DNA from: Caballeronia glathei
GTDB taxonomy: Bacteria > Pseudomonadota > Gammaproteobacteria > Burkholderiales > Burkholderiaceae
DNA length: 64,000 nt
Assembly (NCBI RefSeq): GCF_000698595.1
Contig: NZ_JFHC01000035.1
Span: 19,727-83,726 of the forward strand
Direction: 5' to 3'
The position numbers and the translations under genes are program-made. The notes under the pieces were generated by a model. The model made no database searches, had not been told where the DNA came from, and saw only the letters and a list, made by a program, of their open reading frames with translations. Positions 24,603 through 33,250 of this stretch are shown here, piece by piece (positions within the stretch are counted from its first letter, which is position 1; every line of letters begins with the position of its first letter).

Positions 24603-26239
24603 ATCGACGGTACAACGGTGGCCGTGAGCATGATCACCTGAAACGTCCGGCCCTTGTTCCAGGCGCCGGAGAGCCCACCGATGCCGTTATTGCTCGCGCC
24701 GTCGTAGTGGTTCGTCACCGCGCCGTAGAGCACGATCGTCTGGCCGTCAGACAGGGCGATCGTCTGATCATCCTTGCTACCGATGATGTCCGGCAGTTGA
24801 ATCTGTTGAAGCGTGTCGCCGGAACCGGTGCTGATCGTGGTGAACGGACCATTGAGCTTCGAGCTGTCGCTCCAGTACGACAAGATGATCTGGTTGTGAT
24901 CGTTGACCGACGGCAGGATATTGACGAAGTCACCCACCGTGACGGATCCCGGCTGCAGGCCCGGAACCCCCGCAGTACCACCCCCGGCGGAGCCGAAGCT
25001 TGGTGTTGTCGCAGCGAGGTACCCCTTCGTCTCGAAGGAGCCGATCGACACCGGCAAGCCATTGAGCGTGAGCTTCGTCTGGGTGTTGTCCTGAACGGTC
25101 TTCCCAAAGGTGTTCAGTCCGCTAATGATCGCGTTGGTGCCCTCAAACGGCGAGTTCGGACGCAGCACGGAGAGGCCGACTGACCCAGCCGAGGTGGCGA
25201 GCGACGTCGGTGAGATAAAGCTGATGGAGTACTGCTTCAAGCCATCCGAAATCTTGTTGAAGATCACATCGGCGCTCACACCGGCTTGCGATCCCTTGCT
25301 CATGTCGATCTGCAGGGTACGCACGCGCAACGCCACCTGCCGCGTTGAGATCGCGTTTTCCCGCGCGAGCAGCGCGCCCATGCGATCAACCGCTTCCTTG
25401 GTGTCGCGTACCATCACCAGACGGCTTTGTGGATTGACCACCACCTCGCCCAATGGCGACTTCAGCTTTTCAAGCTCCGACTGGATGATCGCGATCTGAT
25501 CGAAGGTGCCATCCCGCCCAGTCGAGGTGATCGCCGAGAACGAGCCCGTGTTGCCCGATGAGCCACCCGTCGGCCCGCTGGATTGATTGCCGGTCGAGGT
25601 ATCCGTGCCCTTGGACATCGTCGACTTGATCGAGACCTTGCCCGGGATCGCCGCAATGGTGAACGTCTTTGTGACGAAGCGACTGATCGAGATTGTCGAG
25701 CCGTCGAAGGTCCAGTCGAGGCCCAGGTTTTCCGTCACGCCGCGCAGGTACTGCCCGACCTTGCAGTTGCACGGCTGTGCATAGATGGGTTCGACATTGG
25801 ACTTCGCCGCACCGTTGCCGCCGAGCATGCCGGGTTGGGGCTGTTGCGGCTGAGCGTTCCCGTTCCCAGCCGTCTTCGGTATCAGGGCCTCGCGGGGGAT
25901 GAACACGTCCGGACTCAGATGCACCGGATAGCCGGTCGCGCTCGATACGAGCGTCGCAATCTTCGACAGCGGCAGGTTGCCCGGGAAAACTACGGTCTTG
26001 TCACGGAAAATCGCGGGCAAGGTCGCCTCGTAGGCGAGCGGCACGAGTCGATCTCCGAGGAATGCCGTCGGCACCTCCTCAACGAGTGCCATCGACTCCG
26101 AGCCGCTACCCATCGCCTTCGTTGCATCGGCGTGCGCCGCGTCGTAGGCTTGATTGATATCCGACTGCGACACGGCACAACCGGCGAGCGACGCGACGAC
26201 GAGCAGTGCGATTGCAGTGTTCAGTTTGGTTTGGCGCAT
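24599..26239 (-). CDS. pilN: PilN-like outer-membrane secretin lipoprotein
   Basis: 546 residues from the ATG at 26239. The signal peptide has a lipobox (LAGC, Cys21). The C-terminal third carries secretin features ('QVALRVRTLQIDMSKGSQAGV', 'SVTVGDFVNILPSVNDHNQIIL', 'QTIALSDGQTIVLYGAVTNHY'), which form the gated ring in the outer membrane through which the pilus emerges. An N-terminal STN-like part ('LPLSKIATLVSSATGYPVHL') contacts TcpQ/PilL. A Gly/Ser/Thr-rich insertion lies near residues 210-235. Start chosen at the Met with the lipoprotein signal, not an in-frame TTG 18 bases upstream. Confidence 0.9.
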   Translation of the reverse strand: MRQTKLNTAIALLVVASLAGCAVSQSDINQAYDAAHADATKAMGSGSESMALVEEVPTAFLGDRLVPLAYEATLPAIFRDKTVVFPGNLPLSKIATLVSSATGYPVHLSPDVFIPREALIPKTAGNGNAQPQQPQPGMLGGNGAAKSNVEPIYAQPCNCKVGQYLRGVTENLGLDWTFDGSTISISRFVTKTFTIAAIPGKVSIKSTMSKGTDTSTGNQSSGPTGGSSGNTGSFSAITSTGRDGTFDQIAIIQSELEKLKSPLGEVVVNPQSRLVMVRDTKEAVDRMGALLARENAISTRQVALRVRTLQIDMSKGSQAGVSADVIFNKISDGLKQYSISFISPTSLATSAGSVGLSVLRPNSPFEGTNAIISGLNTFGKTVQDNTQTKLTLNGLPVSIGSFETKGYLAATTPSFGSAGGGTAGVPGLQPGSVTVGDFVNILPSVNDHNQIILSYWSDSSKLNGPFTTISTGSGDTLQQIQLPDIIGSKDDQTIALSDGQTIVLYGAVTNHYDGASNNGIGGLSGAWNKGRTFQVIMLTATVVPSM

Positions 26240-26244
26240 GGCGA

Positions 26245-26865
26245 TTACTCTTGGCAATTTGCTGCGCGTGCGACGACGCGAATGACGTTGTTGGTGTGCT
26301 TGCAGATGCGCGTCGGCGTGCGCATGTGATTGGTCGCCTGCATCACTTGCGTGAGCACCGACTTGAAGTCGCCCGAGAATGAGGCGTTGAATTCGAGTGG
26401 CAGATCGTCGTCAATCTTCCACGCCAGTTGCCAGCCTTGCTGTTGCAGCCAGCGATCGAGCGCATTGCGCAGATTGATGTCCTGCGGGGTAATTGAGAGC
26501 GTGAGGACGCCGCTCGATACAGCTGCCCCGGCGGAAGGCGCGACAACAGTCGCGACAGCCAGCGACGAAGGTACGGGCGTCGACGAGCCGCGAACGACCG
26601 AGGGCGTTGCCGATTCAGCCAAAGGAGTCGGAGCCGCAGTGGGAGCGGATTGTGGTGTGGCCATCGCGAGAGCGACGGATGCAGAACGCGCCACCGGAGC
26701 CGAAAGCATTTGCCAGCCATCCCCGGGCGGAGGCACCAGGCGTGACTGATCTGGATCGGCCGCGGCAGACACGAGACTGGACACTGTCGTCAGAGCGATG
26801 CAGGCGAACAGCTGCGCGACAAGGCGTGCGGTGCGGTGCGTTTGAACAGAGAAAGTTGACGTCAT
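26245..26865 (-). CDS. pilL: TcpQ/PilL-type pilus protein
   Basis: 206 residues from the ATG at 26865. A signal peptide is followed by an Ala/Pro/Thr-rich region and a C-terminal TcpQ-type domain ('LSITPQDINLRNALDRWLQQQG', cut here to its core 'LRNALDRWLQQQGWQL', then 'KSVLTQVMQATNH'). In Vibrio TcpQ and R64 PilL this domain stabilises the secretin. The gene ends 5 bases before the PilN start. Being short, it lacks the large N-terminal domain of R64 PilL. Confidence 0.8.
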   Translation of the reverse strand: MTSTFSVQTHRTARLVAQLFACIALTTVSSLVSAAADPDQSRLVPPPGDGWQMLSAPVARSASVALAMATPQSAPTAAPTPLAESATPSVVRGSSTPVPSSLAVATVVAPSAGAAVSSGVLTLSITPQDINLRNALDRWLQQQGWQLAWKIDDDLPLEFNASFSGDFKSVLTQVMQATNHMRTPTRICKHTNNVIRVVARAANCQE

Positions 26866-26870
26866 ATGGG

Positions 26871-27299
26871 TCAGTTCCCGCGCTGGATGCGCCGGTAGAT
26901 GTTGTTGGCGTAGACGAGCTGCTTGCTCGAGGACACGGCGTTGTAGGCGCCGACGGCCTTCCACGTCGGGCCGAACTGCTTGATGTTCGAGGCAAGAATC
27001 CACGTCCCGACATAAGCGTTCACGCACGCGTCGAACAATTCTCGGCGCGTGATGCCGTAACGGGACAGCTTCCGAAGCCAGGACGAGTTGATCTGCATCA
27101 GTCCAATATCCTCGCTCCCATCGCGGTTGGTATTGATCGCGTTCGCACGCATGCCCGACTCCTGCTGTGCAATCGCGCGCACCAGCTGAACGCTCACCCG
27201 GTGATAGCGGGCAGCGTCGTCGAGGCAGTCCGCGCGGGAAGGAAACGACACGAGGCAAGCGACGATGGCAAGCATCGAGGTGGCGGCTAATTGGCTCAC
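26871..27299 (-). CDS. lytic transglycosylase (PilT/VirB1/IagB type)
   Basis: 142 residues with a signal peptide ('SMLAIVACLVSFPSRA') and an SLT-type lysozyme-like core: the catalytic Glu in 'IAQQESGMRANAIN', 'DIGLMQINSSW' and 'AVGAYNAV'. It cuts peptidoglycan locally so that the envelope machine can be built, like PilT of R64 or VirB1 of T4SS. It overlaps its upstream neighbour by 4 bases. Confidence 0.9.
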   Translation of the reverse strand: MSQLAATSMLAIVACLVSFPSRADCLDDAARYHRVSVQLVRAIAQQESGMRANAINTNRDGSEDIGLMQINSSWLRKLSRYGITRRELFDACVNAYVGTWILASNIKQFGPTWKAVGAYNAVSSSKQLVYANNIYRRIQRGN

Positions 27300-28546
27300 G
27301 ACGCGGGCCGGTCGAAGAACCGCACGTCGTGCTTGCGAACGACGTTCACTACGTTTCCGTCCGCATTGACGATGAACTGTTCGGCGGTACCGTTGAACTT
27401 GTAGTAGCGACCCTTTTGTTCGCCGGTGCCGAGGTGGCCGATATCAGCAACCGTCACATGACCCACCGTGTCGGCGAACTTGAAGAAGGTCGATCCTTCC
27501 TTGTCGAACACGCTTTCGAGCGCGGCCTTGTTCGCCTGATCGAACTCGTAGATGGTTCCGGCGACCCGTGCAACGTCAACCTTGTCGGTTCCGTTGGACA
27601 CGACAAAGCGCTCGGCGCGGTTGATCGTCATCACGTTCGACGAATCGTCCCACCTCGGGCGCAGCGACTTACCAGCCTCATCCACCACCTTGAGTTCGGT
27701 CGCGGGCTTCACCGCAAATTTGATCTGGATGTGGCTGTCGTCGCCATCACGGATCGCAACGGCGCCGAGCTTTGAGGCAAGCACCGATTCAGCCGGTGCG
27801 GGTGTGGGCGCGTCGGCTTGCGAGCGCTTCGCAATGTCCGCCATCGGATCAGCCGTCGCTTGCGCGGCTGCGGCCGGTGTGGACGTCGCGACGTAATTGA
27901 CCCCGACCGATTGCGGGGCCGAACGGAGCAGACTCACGTGCCGAGCGTTGAAGTCAACGTCGGCGTAGAGGTCGGAGGCCGCCACCAGCCGATCAAGCGA
28001 TTGCATCCAGTTCTCGCCATCGCGAGTCGCGAAGCTCGTCGACGTGGTGAGGTCGATGTCTTTCTGTGCCGAGCCGGTCCAGCCTTGCGGAACCAGCGCT
28101 TTCACGAGTTGCGAAAGCGGCAGTGTCGCATTCAAGGCCCGCGTGCTCGCGAGACTGCTGCGCGCGCCGATCAACACAAGGCGCCCGGAAAACCCGGCGA
28201 ACCCGGATGGCGTCTCATCGTTACCGCGTGCCTTGTCGCCGATGAACTTGTTCGATTTCTTCCAGTACGCGGTCGCCGTCGTACCCCCGGTCGAGTATTG
28301 AATGACCTCGGGCGTGCCCGGCACGACGACATACGGCCCTTGAGTGTGGCCACCCTCGACGCGCAGGGTCTGTCCGGCCCGCGGCTGAAAGTACGTGTCG
28401 CTTCCATCGTTGAACACGAGTGCGGGCCGCTCGAGCACGTTGCCCGCGATCTCGTAGTCGAAATCAAAAGGATCGGTGCCAGCGGCCTCGGCGTTGATCA
28501 TGGCCGTGGCCAGTGCCAGCGAGATAATCGTGAGCGTGTGCTTCAT
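27296..28546 (-). CDS. VirB9-like protein with inserted TcpQ/STN-like segment
   Basis: 416 residues with a signal peptide ('MKHTLTIISLALATAMINAEA'). The N-terminus reads like VirB9/CagX ('ALVFNDGSDTYFQPRAGQTL'). A middle segment (about 130-215, 'LPLSQLVKALVPQGWTGSAQ', 'WMQSLDRLVAASDLYADVDF') resembles TcpQ/STN domains of pilus proteins. The C-terminal part has a second VirB9-like stretch ('IQIKFAVKPATELKVVDEAG') and repeats of Asp/Phe beta strands. This reads as a hybrid between a T4SS outer-membrane component and a pilus secretin partner. It overlaps both neighbours by 4 bases and lies between the T4SS-like and pilus genes. Confidence 0.6.
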   Translation of the reverse strand: MKHTLTIISLALATAMINAEAAGTDPFDFDYEIAGNVLERPALVFNDGSDTYFQPRAGQTLRVEGGHTQGPYVVVPGTPEVIQYSTGGTTATAYWKKSNKFIGDKARGNDETPSGFAGFSGRLVLIGARSSLASTRALNATLPLSQLVKALVPQGWTGSAQKDIDLTTSTSFATRDGENWMQSLDRLVAASDLYADVDFNARHVSLLRSAPQSVGVNYVATSTPAAAAQATADPMADIAKRSQADAPTPAPAESVLASKLGAVAIRDGDDSHIQIKFAVKPATELKVVDEAGKSLRPRWDDSSNVMTINRAERFVVSNGTDKVDVARVAGTIYEFDQANKAALESVFDKEGSTFFKFADTVGHVTVADIGHLGTGEQKGRYYKFNGTAEQFIVNADGNVVNVVRKHDVRFFDRPAS

Positions 28547-29346
28547 AGACCGCGATCGAGTTGGGAGAGGTGCTTCACGAATCGTGCGAGATACTCACGG
28601 CCCGGGGTCGGATTGGCGCTGTGGTAATAGACAACCGCCTTCACCGCAGAGTGGGTCCTGCGATAGTTCTCGTTGAGGATGTCTTCAGCAACACGGATGT
28701 TTGTCGCCGGCGCAAGAGCGTCCCAGGGACTGGCGAATCGCTTGGAGTGGTACCCCCAGTTCACCTGCATCAAGCCAATGTCGAAGTCCGAACGGCCATT
28801 GCTGATGAGATGGCGAATGGCGCGGTAAGCGTCCTCACGTGTGCGGAAGAAGAAACCACGACCTGCGACGTTGAGCGTCCAAGGCCATGCGCGGCCCTTA
28901 TAGGCGGATTCGTTCAGGGCGATGCCCGCTAGAATCTTGGGATCGACCGACGTATGCATCGCTTCGAACGGTGCTTGCGCAGATGCGCATGCCCAGCCGC
29001 CGCGCCGCTCTGTCATGCTGGCCTGCGCTTCATCGGTCAACACAGCTGGACGGAGCCACCCTGCGCGCACGAACAGCGTTGCGATGCTGACCGGCGCTCC
29101 GTCGATGGAGATAGCGGCAGATCCATCGGCAGCCGACTCTACCGTCTGGCCTTCAAAGCGACTCGCCCACGAGAGGAACGGCTTCAGCCCGCACGCGTAC
29201 ACCGGTTCACCGGTCAATTCCACAATCGCGCGCTTCGCACCGTCATCGATTACAACGCGCGTCGGGCTGATGATCGAATCAATCGTTGCCGCATGAGCGC
29301 CGAGCGTGCTCAACGCGAAGCACGCGACGATGAGCGCCTTATTCAT
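28543..29346 (-). CDS. second lytic transglycosylase with N-terminal extra domain
   Basis: 267 residues. After a signal peptide, about residues 20-105 form a beta-rich segment ('IDSIISPTRVVIDDGAKRAI') resembling a nuclease-like OB fold or an SNase-like fragment without clear active site. From about 130 the protein shows SLT-type features: 'AGIALNESAYKGRAWPWTL', 'DFDIGLMQVNWGYHSKRF' and 'VVYYHSANPT'. It is a second muramidase-type enzyme in the same operon. The reason for two is unknown; one may serve the T4SS channel, the other the pilus. Confidence 0.7.
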   Translation of the reverse strand: MNKALIVACFALSTLGAHAATIDSIISPTRVVIDDGAKRAIVELTGEPVYACGLKPFLSWASRFEGQTVESAADGSAAISIDGAPVSIATLFVRAGWLRPAVLTDEAQASMTERRGGWACASAQAPFEAMHTSVDPKILAGIALNESAYKGRAWPWTLNVAGRGFFFRTREDAYRAIRHLISNGRSDFDIGLMQVNWGYHSKRFASPWDALAPATNIRVAEDILNENYRRTHSAVKAVVYYHSANPTPGREYLARFVKHLSQLDRGL

Positions 29347-30586
29347 GGTACGGCTCCATCACGATGTCCTGCGTGACCTGAACCAGAAACTTCTGGCCGG
29401 GATCGACCGTGATGGTCGGCGGAATATTCTGGTTCCGCTGCAGGACCGCTTGCGCCGTTGTCGCCGCAACTTGCCCGGCCGTATCGCCGTAGGTCGTCAC
29501 ACCGTTGGGGGTGGCCGTCGTCGCAGTTTGGGAGCTTCCGTCGAATGCCTTGAGAAGAATGGCGGTGATGAACCCTGCCCCAAAGATCTTGAGGAAGTGA
29601 CTGTTCACATCGCCAGAGAACCCCGAATAGCCATTCTGGTCGGCGCCCTGCATGCCATTGAGCGGCACGCTCTTTCCGTTGGGCAGCCGCAGGCTGGTCG
29701 ACGCGACGAGCAACCGCTCCTGCCCAACCTTGATGTCTGCGCTGTACTGCCCGTTGATGAACGCGCCCTTGGGGATCATCAAACATTCGCCGGTCAGGCT
29801 GTCGTAGACATCTTCGTCGACCATAAGAGCGACGCGCCCCGGCTTGTCCGAGTTGAGGCCTTCGACGGTCTTCACGTGAATGACGTGCGGTGGCGTCAGC
29901 GTGCAACCGCGCGAGCGTCCGTTGAATGTGGTTTGCTCGATACCGCCCTGCCCCGCTGCCTCCTTCAAGAACGCTCGATCGCGATTTTCGGGAGCCTGGC
30001 CCTGACGTGCGAGTGCCAGCGCCATCGCATCCGCGCCGTTCGGTGCCGCTGCTGCGCGCGCGGCCCGAAATTCGTCCAACGATGGGATGCCCGGGGGAAG
30101 CGCCTGCGCGGCCGGGGCCGCGTTCCGGGAAGCGCCCGCCTGCTTGAACACCGACGAGGTGTAGATGGCGTCTTCCTTCGAGCGGTAAGCGAGGTCCTGA
30201 CCGTCTGCGCCGCCCTTGCCGAGCTCCTGCTGAAAGTCGGCGCCGGTCAACATTGGCTTCACCGGCGACCGTTGTGCTGCGGCGTCGGATGAGGCTCGCG
30301 CAGCGGCGTCCGCGGCTGCGGCATCCCGTTGCTGGCGAATCAACTGGTCAATGTCGTTGTTGTTGGTGGCCGGAGCCTCTGTGCTGCTCTTTAGCGCGGT
30401 CGCCTTTTTCAGGCGGGCTTCCTCATCCGCCTTGCTGGTTGCCTGCAGCTCATAGTAGAAGCCCAGGCCGCCAATCACGACAGCGGCGAGAATGCCGATG
30501 CTCATGATCGCGTTGCGAGGCGTCTTGCCTTTGACGAGCGCCTCTTGCTCAGCGCTGGGCGGGGCCGATTTAGATTTCTTGGCCAC
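29339..30586 (-). CDS. virB10: VirB10/TrbI-like T4SS core protein
   Basis: 415 residues: cytoplasmic N-terminus, one membrane helix ('AIMSIGILAAVVIGGLGFYY', about 27-46), a Pro/Ala-rich periplasmic linker and a C-terminal VirB10 domain with 'GCTLTPPHVIHVKTVEGLNS', 'LMIPKGAFINGQYSADIKVG', 'RLLVASTSLRLPNGKSV' and a TrbI-like hydrophobic antenna 'IFGAGFITAILLKAF'. VirB10 spans both membranes and couples ATP use to channel opening. It overlaps the upstream VirB9-like stop region and its neighbour by a few bases. Confidence 0.9.
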   Translation of the reverse strand: MAKKSKSAPPSAEQEALVKGKTPRNAIMSIGILAAVVIGGLGFYYELQATSKADEEARLKKATALKSSTEAPATNNNDIDQLIRQQRDAAAADAAARASSDAAAQRSPVKPMLTGADFQQELGKGGADGQDLAYRSKEDAIYTSSVFKQAGASRNAAPAAQALPPGIPSLDEFRAARAAAAPNGADAMALALARQGQAPENRDRAFLKEAAGQGGIEQTTFNGRSRGCTLTPPHVIHVKTVEGLNSDKPGRVALMVDEDVYDSLTGECLMIPKGAFINGQYSADIKVGQERLLVASTSLRLPNGKSVPLNGMQGADQNGYSGFSGDVNSHFLKIFGAGFITAILLKAFDGSSQTATTATPNGVTTYGDTAGQVAATTAQAVLQRNQNIPPTITVDPGQKFLVQVTQDIVMEPYHE

Positions 30587-30588
30587 GA

Positions 30589-31464
30589 TCAGAACACTCC
30601 GAAGATCCGGCGCCGACCGCGGGCCACGGTGACTTCGTCCTTGCCCGAGCGCAAAACGATCTCATCGGCCAGACGCTGAAGCACGAGGAAGTCACCACGG
30701 CGAATGAAGTTGGCGACAACCCGATCGCCATGATCGAGGATAAACGGCACGGGCCATTCTTGCGCTTTGGCCGGCATGCGCATCCACACCGCGTGGCCAT
30801 CGTCGAACACCGTTTCGGGCGTGAATTCCGCCCTGCCCTCGACGGTGTAGTCCCAGTTCAGCTTGTCCGGGGCAACGCTGATGCTGCCAGAATCGGCACC
30901 GCCGCGGCTGCCATTGCCGCTCGCATCGTCCCGAGCGCTGACGCGCGCCATTGGCGCGCGCGGATACTGGAAACGGACCGTCTGATAGAACAGGCCGCCC
31001 GCCGGCGACGCGATGAGCGTGAAGTCATATTCGCGCAGGTTCGTCGTCAGATGCAGTGTGTTGACGAGATCCGACTTGTGCGGCTTGATGAACACATGGT
31101 TCATCTTGTCGTCATCGATTTCCCACTGCACGCTGTCGCCCATCGCGGGATCGGTGACCAGCTTCTCGCCCTTTTCCAGTTCGATGGTCGTGAGCTTCAA
31201 CGGAGCGGTGAGCACTCGATAAATCTGGTCGCGGCTATACGGAAAGACGCCAATACGCGCGTCACCCGGCATCGTCATCGGATCCGCACCGCCGTTGAAC
31301 GGATTGATCGGGCTCATCGGGTCGCCAGCGATCATCGCGGCGTCCACCACGCCCGAAGGGGCTGATGCTTTTTTCGCCTGAGCTACCGGTGCAGCAAAGG
31401 CTGCACATACAACGAGGACACACATGCCGATGACCGGCCGCTTGTAGAGTTTGGTTGCGGTCAT
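30589..31464 (-). CDS. virB9: VirB9/TrbG-like T4SS core protein
   Basis: 291 residues with a signal peptide ending near 'PVAQAKK'. The first domain has 'RDQIYRVLTAPLKLTTIEL' and 'TNLREYDFTLIASP', the second 'WDYTVEG' and 'TPETVFDDGHAVWMRMP', the classic VirB9 pattern. It joins VirB10 in the outer-membrane core complex. Its TrbG/VirB9 start codon lies 2 bases after the VirB8 stop. No VirB7 lipoprotein is evident nearby. Confidence 0.9.
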   Translation of the reverse strand: MTATKLYKRPVIGMCVLVVCAAFAAPVAQAKKASAPSGVVDAAMIAGDPMSPINPFNGGADPMTMPGDARIGVFPYSRDQIYRVLTAPLKLTTIELEKGEKLVTDPAMGDSVQWEIDDDKMNHVFIKPHKSDLVNTLHLTTNLREYDFTLIASPAGGLFYQTVRFQYPRAPMARVSARDDASGNGSRGGADSGSISVAPDKLNWDYTVEGRAEFTPETVFDDGHAVWMRMPAKAQEWPVPFILDHGDRVVANFIRRGDFLVLQRLADEIVLRSGKDEVTVARGRRRIFGVF

Positions 31465-31466
31465 GC

Positions 31467-32171
31467 TTATGCGGTCCGCTCGAGGCGGAAGAACGGAATG
31501 TAGATGCCGAAGGGGTTCGCCGTCAGCGCCTGATCCGCACTGGGGGCGACGATCTGATAGCGCAGGGTCAGCGCGAACTGCTTGACCTCCGGCTTCCCGA
31601 CCGATCCAGCTTGTGACGTGGTCGTCGTGAATTCAACGAGGACGGTGGAATCTTCGAGCAGCGCGATGTTGCGCACATCAACTTCGCGAATCAGCTTGGG
31701 GTTCGCCGTGATCGCCTGGAACGGCGCGTCGTTCTTCAACCAGTCGCGGAACTGGCCGGTTGCCGCACCAATCATTTGCGCCTTCACCGAATTGATGTTG
31801 GCGGTCATGCGCGAGGTTTCGAGGCGGTCGGACAACACGGGTTCGATCGTGAACCAACGCACCGCCATGTCTTTGACGGTCGTACGGATCGCTTGGGAGT
31901 CGGGCTTGTAGGCAACAAGCTCAGTCACGATCGGATGGCCGCCGACGTCGGCCGAGACACCAACGACACGAGTGACCGATGGCGGCGGTTGACGCGTCCA
32001 AACTGCGCCGGCGGCTATGAACGCGAGGCCAAACGAAATCAGCATCCAGCGGTTCGCTTCGAGCTTGAGTCTCGTGCTCGTCTCGAAGATGACCTTGCTC
32101 GGGTCTTCATCGGCGTACATGCCAGGAGCCGGTGACAGCGCGGCGCGACGTTTGTTTTTAAAAAGACGCAT
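31467..32171 (-). CDS. virB8: VirB8/TrbF-like T4SS inner-membrane protein
   Basis: 234 residues from the ATG at 32171, which has AAGGG upstream; the frame is open further but without a ribosome site. One membrane helix lies near residues 43-60 ('LISFGLAFIAAGAVW'). The periplasmic domain ends with the conserved NPxG motif as 'NPFGIYIPFF'. VirB8 nucleates the T4SS complex. It is the first gene of the 15-gene minus-strand operon, and the palindromic sites at 32296 and 32516 lie upstream. Confidence 0.88.
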   Translation of the reverse strand: MRLFKNKRRAALSPAPGMYADEDPSKVIFETSTRLKLEANRWMLISFGLAFIAAGAVWTRQPPPSVTRVVGVSADVGGHPIVTELVAYKPDSQAIRTTVKDMAVRWFTIEPVLSDRLETSRMTANINSVKAQMIGAATGQFRDWLKNDAPFQAITANPKLIREVDVRNIALLEDSTVLVEFTTTTSQAGSVGKPEVKQFALTLRYQIVAPSADQALTANPFGIYIPFFRLERTA

Positions 32172-32295
32172 GGCAACCCTTGTTGAATGGCTACCATTGA
32201 AACAGCGCGAACGTCCTTTTTTCCTTCGAAAGACGATGAGTTTTGTGCGCCTTTGCGCCGAACCTCCTCGTGGCTCGCGATGCATGCTTCCGGAG

Positions 32296-32311
32296 CGCTA
32301 TCCAGATAGCG
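32296..32311. promoter_or_regulatory. palindromic operator-like site 1 upstream of virB8
   Basis: CGCTATC-CA-GATAGCG, a perfect 7+7 inverted repeat, 125 bp upstream of the virB8 start. A second copy with the same core lies at 32516-32529 in inverted orientation with shared flanks (GAG before the core here, CTC after it there). Confidence 0.65.
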
Positions 32312-32515
32312 TTGCCGGAGCGAAATGACGCCCCTTTTTCGTCGCCTTTCTACCCTCACACTGCGGCAGATCCGTGGTTGTGTCGGCCACGAATAGCACT
32401 CGTATCGACGACATGTGTACCGATTAAAGGGGGGGTCCGTATTCGGTACAAACTGAGAAAACTTATTTTTCCTTTTTCGTCAGTGGGTTACACGATGCGG
32501 GAAAAAACGCTGTCT

Positions 32516-32529
32516 GCTATCTGGATAGC
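32516..32529. promoter_or_regulatory. palindromic operator-like site 2
   Basis: GCTATC-TG-GATAGC, flanked on the right by GCTCG, the complement of the flank of site 1. The two sites are about 220 bp apart, suited to one repressor dimer binding twice and looping the DNA. Confidence 0.65.
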
Positions 32530-33250
32530 GCTCGTTTTTTGAACGGCTTTGCAATAACGTGATCTGATCGATGGCGAAGAGAATTGCCTGCAAGCTGCAA
32601 AACCGTTCGGTAAGCGCACGTGGCTTCTCAGTGAACAAACGGGCGTGGGCGGGAGACTTGTCAGCTGTGCCTTACGCTAAGAGCGCTCAAAAGACTACGT
32701 TGGTCAGGGCCCTACCTTCTGGCGACGGCTCATGGGAAGAGAAGACTTGTTTCATCTAGAGGCTGTCACTGCTGTTTCACCGCGCGCGCAACAACGAAGC
32801 GGGCGTTCCCCTAAAAGCCTCACCTAACCCCGCAGAAAGGATTGAATTGTTACTCCGGAGTAGCGTTTCGACGCGTCAGGGGTGGGTCAGTTTTAGGTGA
32901 AAACATGGGATGAACCCCTGCGGCTGATCGAGAATTGGAACGCAGATGCTGGCTTAATTTCTCGTTTTAAATCGATCGATTAGGTATTTCGAAGCGCGGC
33001 TGCTCTCGTCGTAACGACGTGACATCGACTTCGGATTTCCGATGCGCGCGACTTGACGTCCCAGCCTGATGATTGTCGCCCAGAGGGGATTTCAACGGCG
33101 CTCACCCACATGCAGCCGGGTCGCTTCGGAGGCATCCTGCTTGAGCCTGTTCACAAAAAATCGGACGAACTGAGAGAGGGAGAGAGGGAGATACGCTCAC
33201 GATTATTCAACGAAGTACTTAGCCGCGCGCGTCCAGCGGACGCATGCCGG
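32530..33250. other. no recognised gene, 721 bp
   Basis: Open frames here are short with atypical composition. The region separates the pilus/T4SS promoter area from the end of the rep gene. Nothing functional recognised. Confidence 0.45.

Noticed and set aside
27940..27960. GAAGTCAA, complement of the TTGACTTC promoter core
   Set aside because: It lies inside the 27296 coding sequence and lacks the spaced hexamer; chance match.
32571..32759. 62-codon plus-strand frame between virB8 and rep
   Set aside because: No ribosome site and no recognisable protein features.
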